Assembly: GCA_018340805.1 (NCBI GenBank)
Contig: JACMZG010001913.1
Span: forward strand, 35,662,011 to 35,726,010
Origin: Microvelia longipes
Taxonomy: Eukaryota > Arthropoda > Insecta > Hemiptera > Veliidae
Reading direction: 5' to 3'
DNA length: 64,000 nucleotides
The translations under genes and the position numbers were made by a program. The notes under the pieces were generated by a model that searched no databases, was not told the origin of the DNA, and worked only from the letters and a program-made list of their open reading frames with translations. Of the stretch, positions 56,425 through 64,000 are shown one piece after another; position 1 is the stretch's first letter, and every line of letters begins with the position of its first letter.

Positions 56425-57244
56425 TGATTTAAATTCTCTATTAAAAATTACTGCAGTATGTATTCAAGCGGTTAATAAATTTCGATCTTTGTCACATAAC
56501 CAGAGCTCCAACAGTGATTACGTTAAAGCAAAAATTATGTGGGACTCGTATGTACAAGCACAATTTATTGACCTACAAAATAATAATTTAAAACAACAAC
56601 TTAATTTATTTTATGATGAAAAGGGTTTAATTAGATGTGGGGGAAGACTATTAAATCTAAACGCTAAATTTGACACTATTCACCCAAAATTAATGCCTAA
56701 GAAAAATTGGTACTCAGACTTAATAATTAGGGACGCGCATCATTCTAGCTACCATTCCGGTGTAAATCACACTTTAGCTGAAGTTAGGAAAGAATATTGG
56801 ATCGTTAATGGTAGGTCTGAGGTGCGTAGAGTTTTAAAAAACTGTATTCGGTGTAAGAAATTAACTGGTGGTCCCTATAGGTTACCCCCTATGCCTGCAT
56901 TTCCTACTGAAAGAGTCAATCGGTTGAATCCGTTTTCGGTTGTAGGTGTTGATTTTTTTGGACCCATGTATGTTAAAACTAGTCTAGGAGAGCAAAAGGT
57001 TTATGGTGTAATTTTTACATGTTTAACTATTAGAGCCATTCATTTAGAGTTAGCCAGGGATTTAAGTGCGTTACAATTCTCTTTTGTACTTAGAAGGTTT
57101 GTTGCTCGGAGGGGAACTCCTAATTTGCTTATATCCGATAACGCAACACAATTTAAAGCTGTCAGTTCCGTCATAAAAAATACTTACAGTCAGGTAACCT
57201 GGAAATTTATCCCTGAACTAGCTCCTTGGATGGGCGGATTTTGA
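56399..57244 (+). pseudogene. BEL/Pao integrase, zinc and catalytic domains
   Basis: 281 codons. The zinc part has HHSSYHSGVNHT and CIRCKKL (H-H-C-C). The catalytic core has VGVDFFGP with the first Asp and LLISDNATQF with the second. The frame ends after PELAPWMGGF, just before the position of the catalytic Glu, where small indels near 57240 disturb the frame. Confidence 0.88.
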
Positions 57245-57289
57245 AAAGGTTAATTTCCAATGTTAAAAATTGTTTGAGAGGACTTTAGG

Positions 57290-57955
57290 GTGTGTAAACT
57301 TACTATCAGTGAGTTAGAAACGATCATCACTGAAGTCGAACACGTCGTAAACAATCGTCCTCTCACTTACATTAACGACAGCGATTCAGAAAGAGCACTA
57401 TGTCCAGCAAACTTCTTAATTCCTCGTATTGATAATGCCAACATTACCTTAGAAGACACAGGTCTACCAACAATATGTCAGGCGGATGTTAGAGATACCT
57501 GGCTAGAGCATCAGTCTCTAATTGATAATTTTTGGAAAATGTGGACCGATGTTTACCTTCCAAGTCTAAGAGAGAGGTATCAACTTCAAATTAAACGAGG
57601 GCGCATTCGTGCGGGACACCCACAAATTGGTGATATTGTCCAAATTAAAAGTAACGACCCAAGAAGCCGTTGGAAACTAGGGAGACTAGTTGAACTGTTT
57701 CAGGGTGCTGACGGGGCCGTTCGAACTGCCAAGGTTAAGCTGGCAACTGGTGGAGTCTTAACCCGTTCAATATTACACCTATATCCCCTAGAGCTGCAGG
57801 CCACCCAAGAAGCTGTTTTAAATTCCGATAAATCTTCGCAGCCCTCGGATGCTTCACCAAAATTTCAACGCCAGGCGGCGGCTGAAGCAAGAAAAAGAAT
57901 AAAATCTTGGGCAGATCAAGTTGCAACATTTAATGTCTTGGATTTACCTTTTTAA
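57290..57955 (+). pseudogene. BEL/Pao integrase C-terminal part
   Basis: 221 codons, beginning after the catalytic Glu region: TEVEHVVNNRPLTY, FLIPRIDNANI, then the DUF5641-type tail GDIVQIKSND...WKLGRL and GVLTRSILHLYPLE. It stops 21 bp before the 3' LTR. A short purine run ggggaa just before the LTR is the polypurine tract candidate. Confidence 0.88.
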
Positions 57956-57968
57956 GGAATTTGCTTTT

Positions 57969-57976
57969 GCGGGGAA
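57969..57976 (+). promoter_or_regulatory. Polypurine tract candidate
   Basis: gcggggaa directly before the 3' LTR. It is short, but correctly placed for plus-strand priming. Confidence 0.5.
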
Positions 57977-58146
57977 TGTCGCGAAAGCGATTGTTATTGT
58001 TTATACTTATTAGAATATTATCACGTTACCGTGGAGACGAAAAAGAGGAAGACGGAAGAATTAATAATTGTAAAAAGAACTTACTTTGTTGTGTGTAATA
58101 AAAAACGTTAATTCAATACCTTTTTTTCTATCTAAACTTCACGACA
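57977..58146 (+). repeat. BEL/Pao 3' LTR
   Basis: 170 bp, one substitution relative to the 5' LTR. AATAAA at 58097-58102. Followed by the TSD attat. Confidence 0.95.
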
Positions 58147-58151
58147 ATTAT

Positions 58152-59394
58152 TTTCCATGTGGCTATAAACTCTGTTATCATTTTTCAGTAAACAAGTTAA
58201 AGCACCCGACCTCTTTTTATGGCCCGGTATTTTTTTTTAGAACAGTCTCAGTCCAAGAAAAGCGGTTACCTAAATAGCCTCTGGCTACGTTTCCAATTTT
58301 TCACTCACAATGATAACGAGGCGGTTTAGTATTCAAACCGTTGCCACACATACCATTTTGCTGGAGATATTAGCATCCAACCAAAGTTTGAAATATGTTT
58401 TTGTTCTTATTTATCAACATTTTTTATATAAGGATGTCAAAACATATTTGATCACATAAAGAGGCCAAAAAATGCATTTATGTTAGCAAAATAGATCCTT
58501 CCTCCTTCTCTTAATTGTATTGTGAGGAATATGGTTTTTGACTTGCTTATTATTCGGTTTCTAGTATTAAGAATGGTTGTCCATTTTAAGAATCACAATT
58601 CATGGAGTTGTGAAATCCATGCTTCTGTTTGATAGCATAAGTAATTTGTTGAGCACTACTGATAATACTATTCACTTAACGCCTTTTTCCTAATACAAGC
58701 ATGATTAATCGCATGACCTTTCCTGACATAAATGTTTATTGATCAGCCTTTCTTGATTTTCAATGACTGATGTTTCGATGATACGATTCAGTGATCGCCC
58801 GTTTCCCTACTTCATTTTCATCAATCGAGTAGAAATTAGACACAATTGTGCATCTATAGATGGTCAATCAATCTTAAAAATTTCATTTCAATTGTGGCAA
58901 ACATTTAGCTTATTTGACATATTACGTTTTTAAATTTTTAGGACCAATAAATTTAATTTTCTTACTGCTTTTCAACGTTCGACACGCTATCGTCAGATAG
59001 GGAAACTCATAACAAATTAGTAGAGCTAATTCCATAGCTATTAAACTTTTAGTTTGTATGTTTTTGGCGAACATGTAAATGTTTTGTTGGGACACTTAAA
59101 ATTATATGAAAAAGATTGTTGACAAATCCGTCAAAATCATGACGTTTTGCAATTTAAAATTTAATTCATTACAATAAATTGATCAAGTGCTAGTATTCTT
59201 TTAAAAAAATAAATTACAAAAACTAGCCCAGTATAATCACATATCTTTCATGCATTCCTGGACATGATATAAACGTAAAACACGTATTATTTGATTAAAT
59301 GCTTATTTACCTAAAATATTTCTGTTTTTAATTATTAACCTAAGACTATAACACCCTAGATATTTGGTTACCTAATAATTCAGTAGATCAGTGT
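58152..59394. other. Nothing recognised
   Basis: AT-rich. No domain or repeat boundary recognised. Confidence 0.5.
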
Positions 59395-60160
59395 AGCGAG
59401 GCCGAAGTAATATCACCTTACGCTTCGGGCAATCATGACAATTGAGAACGAGCGAAGCGAGTGCGAAGTATGACACCCAAGGCTTCGAATGACAACATTA
59501 TCCTGAGATCGAGCGCAGTGAAAAGGAAGTAATATCTACTTAGGTTTTAGACAATCATGTCATTCTAAAGACGAGCGAGGCGAGTCCAAAGTTATAACTT
59601 CCTAGACCTTGGAAATCACTTATTCTAAGGTCGAGCATAGCGAGGCCAAAGTAATAACACCTTGAGCTTCTGGCAATCATGACAATCTGAGGACGAGTAA
59701 AGTGAGCACCTTGAGTTTCGAACAACCATGACAATCTGAGGACGAGTGAAGTGAGCCCCTTGAGCTTCGGGCAATCATGACAATCTGAGGACGAGTGAAG
59801 TGGGCACCTTGAGCTTCGGGCATTCATGACAATCTGAAGACGAGTGAAGTGAGCACCTTGAGCTTCGGGCAATCATGACAATCTGAGGACGAGTGAAGTG
59901 AGCACCTTGAGCTTCGGGCAATCATGACAATCTGAAGACGAGTGAAGTGAGCACCTTGAGCTTCGGGCAATCATGACAATCTGAAGACGAGTGAAGTGAG
60001 CCCGAAGATATAACACCCTAAACCTTAAATAACCATTTTATTCCGAGGTCGAGCGTAGCAAGTTATACCACCTTAAGTTTTGGAACTATGGCATTCAGGA
60101 AGAGCAAAGCGAGTCCGAATTGTAATGAAAAGTACAGAGGTATCTTGTGAAAGATTTCAT
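59395..60160 (+). repeat. Family A with 61- and 49-bp tandem units
   Basis: The left part (59395-59655) has diverged units of about 61 bp (gacgagcgaagcgagt-cgaagtataacacc-ttgagcttcgggcaatcatg). From about 59656 a 49-bp unit that lacks the ccgaagtataac block repeats at least six times (gagcacc at 59851, 59900, 59949, and the same point at 59998). It ends in gagcaaagcgagtccgaattg and a family A border. The minus-strand 105-codon frame is repeat-derived. Confidence 0.85.
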
Positions 60161-61265
60161 TTTTCATTTAATTAAAAAAATTGATAAATCCAATACAAAA
60201 TGTTCGATACATTGTTTTAATTTTGTAATAGTATTAAGTCAATCTTAACAACAACCAGGGTGACCAGAGCTCGTCACTCAAAAGACCAAGAATTTTCGTT
60301 GCCCTTTCTAAAACTTTAAGCTGCTTCTCTATTTCTCTCTTTCGTACTATTAAACTCTTTTTGAAATTACTAAAAGTTTTTTTGTTATTTTTCGAACTTA
60401 AAAAGTATAACAGTCATATTTGCATTGTTGTAAGCCATAAAACAAGAAAATAAAAGAAATAAAATCAAGCATAAATTAGCCCATCGGCAAAAGTCATTCT
60501 TTATTTTGCACTACACGTGGCCATATTAATAAAAGATGATAATAAAACAAGCTTGTAACAACACTTGACTGGTTGCTTCAACAGGGAAACAGGAATTCTT
60601 AAATAGGTCTGTGCTTAGCCTGAATATTCGGCTCTAAAAATTTCGAGGGGTAATGCACTGTAGAGCATATTTACATTATTTATTCCGTTACTCAAAGGGA
60701 AGGGGGGTTTTTATAACGTATTACATCCTCATTTTCTACATCTATGTAATATATTATGTTAAACATATATTTTTATATACTCTTATTATATTACATGTAC
60801 TTCGTTACATATTGCGTACATATGCTGTAGATAGCTCAACTTTTTTTTTAATTCTTTTATTTTTTTACCCACTCGAATCGAAAAATGATTTATATTTATT
60901 TATATGGTAAATTTTTCAAATTACATCTACTGCTTTTTTGTTTGTAAAGCTCAATTAACTGAGCTAGCACAATACATTATAATGCATAATTTAGATTTTT
61001 AATAATTTAACAATTATTTCAAAAATTGTATACGAAAATAATAAATATTCTTTTTGCCTCACTTATCAAATGTATAATGTAATATTTAACTAAAATTATT
61101 TTACATCCGATATTTTTAAACCTTACAATTGTAACGTTACCGTAGATAAGTTGATTAGTTAGAATCTCTTTACCTGAGCGAATGAATACTTGCCTCAGTT
61201 TTTGAATATGCTCTTGAATTCGTTCTGTTTCATATAACTACATCAACTAATTCACCATGGAGATC
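60161..61265. other. Nothing recognised
   Basis: AT-rich. The 85-codon frame at 60653 is hydrophobic and Tyr-rich from AT bias, with no domain. Confidence 0.5.
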
Positions 61266-61269
61266 CGCC

Positions 61270-61500
61270 ACTTTAGACTACTTAGAGCTGAGTCCATAAG
61301 ACTGAATAGTCAGAGTGGGCAAATTTACTTAATCCAAATGCCATGACTTCGAACTGAAAGAATCCTAATGACGTCACGAACCCAGTCTTCTCCTTGTTAG
61401 TTTTGTCCATTTTGCCAGCACCCAGACACCAAATCTAACGAAGAAAACTATATTGCACCTTTCAAATAACCAAGAATTTCATCGCTTCATAGTGGATAGC
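61270..61500 (-). pseudogene. Ty3/gypsy reverse transcriptase relic
   Basis: Minus strand pieces FSSLDLVSGCWQ (motif A) and, in a shifted frame, KEKTGFVTSLGFFQFEVMAFGLSK (20 of its residues fit KTAFxTxxGxxEFxVMPFGLxN). Further upstream, IPKLNS and KKGA echo the YPLPRID and LKGA segments. It breaks off before the NAPATFQ block. It is old and non-functional. Confidence 0.75.
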
Positions 61501-62149
61501 ACCTTTCTTAGTAACAGAATTTAACTTAGGAATCGTAAATGCAGAATTGCGTGCTCCCACATGTCTCACATTTGTATTCTTAGCCAATAAAATCGGACTT
61601 TAGACCATGGTAAATGGAAGGTTATATTAGTATTTGCTTCAACAAGTATTGCATAAGAATTATATCTTCTCCGCGTCATTTATAAGGTACCCTTTTGGCC
61701 GCATATTGCATATTCGTCAATATCGAATGCTTTACTACAAATCTAGGACCTATGTAAGCATTGCTAGTGGAAATAATGTCTTAATACATTTTGTTTAGCA
61801 TATTTATCGGTCCGTCTTTTTGTTCAGGGGATTAAATTAACACCAAGTTTAAGTGAAAGAGCTCCACCACAGACCAAGCTTCGCCAGGAAAATCTTGAAT
61901 GAAGTTTAAATCTTTTAATGAGCTATAGGTTTATGTACTGATCCATTAATGTAGCTCAAAAAGTGTAGCGGAGAAATAACTGCGTACTCTAGAGCTGCGC
62001 CATAGGATAGGATACTGTGCCCGGGAAAACAAAAGTTAGACAAATTTATTTTTAAGCATATCCATATTTTGTTAATATGTATATAATACCAAGATTAGGG
62101 CCCAACATCAAGCACATCCATTGCATTCAAGTAGCAGGCCCACTAGCTC
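61501..62149. other. Probable retroelement debris, unassigned
   Basis: Between the gypsy and LINE relics. Less AT-rich than the surroundings, but I found no certain motif. Confidence 0.4.
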
Positions 62150-62480
62150 TGAACTTTAAATGGTTTCCTAATTTCACACTATTATAGCACTGTGGGAATA
62201 TGTCATGGTTAGGGCAGTTTTTGGTATCTTGCTCTCCATTTCAAAGAACACAAATTGATTTAACTTGTTCTGGCATCTTGTTGTTGGCCACGCTGCTTTG
62301 CAACGTGGCCAAACTTATGGCATCTGTAACATTGAAATGCTACTATGTAATCTTTTTCAATGGAAGACGACCACTCAATGTACACTTTCCCTTCGTATTG
62401 ATGGGTCACATATTTCTGTACCATTCAGGGAACAGTTGCTAGGTTACTAGGATGAACTTTACTCTTTAGGATAAAACTAT
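62150..62480 (-). pseudogene. LINE ORF1 gag-like zinc-knuckle relic
   Basis: The minus strand reads YEGKVYIEWSSSIEKDYIVA, then a knuckle CYRCHKFGHVAKQ (C-x2-C-x4-H, last Cys changed to Arg), then EQDTKNCPNHD of a second knuckle. The KV-I-W...V.D.I.V.RC-KC-FGH pattern is that of ORF1 proteins of I/R1/jockey-group elements. The plus-strand frames of 80 and 61 codons here are antisense shadows. Confidence 0.65.
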
Positions 62481-64000
62481 ATGCAATAGCATCTTTGTCG
62501 CTTATTATCAATCACTTTCTCAACGATATATTCTTTTTCAGCACAATAGGGTCTCTATACATGGCAGTTTAGAATTTTACTATCAGGGATTTGTAACAGA
62601 AAATATGCCAGGTTTGTCTAATCCGCTGTACATACATATTTCATCTTGTCTCCTGGTTCTTCCAGCACCAATAGAAGGCAACTTTTTTGTTTCTTACATT
62701 TCTTGCCTCTGGATATTATTTCTTAAGGCTACTATTGTTCTTTTATTTTTGTGTTCTTGCTCTCCTTTAAGATCCATCGGATATATAATTAAGGCATCAT
62801 TCTTAGGTTTAATTTTTCTTGTATTTGTTTAGTTTTTTTTTCTTTTAGTTTTTATTCAATCTCATTAAGTTTTAATAAGGCTAATTCCTTAAAAGCGATA
62901 AAATAAATCTGAGACAAAAGTATTTAAAAAAAATTAAAAACTAACAACAAAACTAAATATACCACTCCATATATTAATCCTACGATTGCTGAATTCAAGA
63001 CTGCTTTTTTAACAAACGCTTATAAACATGTACGTTTCAGTGTGATACTTCAAGTTAACAGCGATGCATTAAAACAGTGAAGACAACACGTGAAAAAACT
63101 TCAAGTATACACCAATCTCCAACGAAAAATGTGAACATCAATGTTTATATAAACGCAGATGTCCACATAAGATCCATGTTCTAGTGAGTTAACAGGGAAC
63201 CTGATGCGAATCAATATACTATGCAAAATAACAATCGACACATTGAAAATGCAATCAAAACTTGTAAGATTTTGATATCAAGAATCTCACATCAACATTA
63301 TGTTAAATTCTTAATATGTTATTTAACCCTCATAAAAATAAAAATATATATTAGGAAAAAATTAATCCGTTTTATAAACGTTAAAGGAAAACACGATAAA
63401 AACCAAAACCTCTTTTCAGAAAGCAAAAATCCTTTCTCGCACAACATAAAATAATATCAGAGATAAAATAAACTGACGCTTTCATTTCTGATCTTTTACT
63501 GACCGAATGTTTAAAAATCACCTCGGTTCTAACAGAATTAAAGTCTTTAAACACTATCTCTGTAGCCTTTGAAACTCTCGCCCTAACCCTGAAATCAATG
63601 ACAATAAGTTTACTTATAAAATTTATATAGGTATAGCAATAACTACTAAAATCAAAACAAACAGACCTATAATAAAAACTGTTATGAATAAAAAAGTATT
63701 TTGTACGTCGAATTCAAACAAAATTATAAAATAAATGTAAATCTTATGAATTGATTTGCATATTAAAAGTTTGTTAACAACATTATTGTGTTCTTAACCC
63801 TTCTGATCCCAAACTTCATCCAGCTTGACCCATGTCTAATGTTTTTCCTTACATTGATTCAAGGATAGGACTAAAAAGGATGTTTAAATATATTACAAAA
63901 AAACTTTAATGACGTAATAATAATATTGAATCATCGCCAATTGAGTACTATAGGTATACATAGCACAGCAAACTGGTGAATAAACTCTGAAATGTTAATG
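62481..64000. other. Nothing recognised to window end
   Basis: AT-rich. Frames of 75 and 77 codons at 62605 and 63221 have no domain. Confidence 0.5.

Larger units (their letters stand above)
52471..58146 (+). mobile_element. BEL/Pao LTR retrotransposon, near complete
   Basis: 5.68 kb with 170-bp LTRs that differ at one base (tatct/tacct near the 3' end) and a 5-bp TSD attat (52466-52470 and 58147-58151), the size typical of BEL/Pao. The order is gag-like, zinc knuckles, protease, RT, RNase H, integrase, and there is no envelope. The near-identical LTRs show a recent insertion. The coding region is nevertheless broken by at least five frame changes, so this copy is not autonomous as assembled. 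Confidence 0.95.

Noticed and set aside
59555..59872. 105-codon minus-strand frame with repeated RLQIVM-like text
   Set aside because: Translation of the 49-bp tandem units.
62200..62450. Two overlapping plus-strand frames of 80 and 61 codons
   Set aside because: Antisense to the LINE ORF1 zinc-knuckle relic, which has recognisable motifs.

Overview
This is a repeat-dominated, AT-rich stretch of an invertebrate animal genome. An arthropod is my best guess, but the sequence does not settle it. I found no host gene, exon series, tRNA gene or rRNA gene that I would defend. The animal assignment rests on the elements present: a BEL/Pao LTR retrotransposon, a Penelope-like element (PLE) with a GIY-YIG endonuclease, RNase H-bearing non-LTR elements with TAA-type tails, a Ty3/gypsy relic, tRNA-derived SINEs and many long (TA)n tracts. 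Most short open frames are translations of microsatellites, minisatellites or transposon debris.

Layout. 1-0.6 kb: 74-bp tandem array. 1.4-5.6 kb: a foldback with hammerhead-ribozyme-like arms, a second hammerhead-like element (family C), a 5S rRNA-like patch and SINE-like pieces. 5.9-22.6 kb: a 53-bp array, (TA)n tracts, several copies of a dispersed repeat (family A), a decayed foldback (12.1 kb) and a LINE RT scrap. 22.7-34.1 kb: two copies of a ~0.5-kb tRNA-headed SINE with target-site duplications (TSDs), a LINE RNase H relic, a tRNA-Leu/Ser-like SINE, a 0.7-kb foldback, a 5'-truncated LINE with TSD and a 24/96-bp minisatellite. 37.0-39.0 kb: a 29-bp array inside family A and a foldback holding the best hammerhead ribozyme of the window. 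40.2-41.0 kb: 95-bp array. 41.2-46.2 kb: one family A copy split by two nested insertions, a head-to-head PLE (13-bp TSD) and a truncated LINE (11-bp TSD). 46.8-49.6 kb: a PLE derivative carrying a 56-bp array and three LINE 3' ends. 50.5-52.4 kb: family C copies, a long (TA)n and a PLE terminus relic. 52.47-58.15 kb: a nearly complete BEL/Pao element. 59.4-60.2 kb: a 49-bp array in family A. 61.2-62.5 kb: gypsy and LINE ORF1 relics.

The strongest theme is hammerhead ribozymes tied to inverted pairs of PLE-type termini. The full PLE carries one in each outward-facing end. At 1.4, 12.1, 38.7 and 46.8 kb there are inverted pairs of similar ends with no reverse transcriptase between them, which looks like a non-autonomous derivative class. 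The BEL and PLE copies differ internally mostly by homopolymer-length changes, so some of their frameshifts may be assembly errors rather than true decay.
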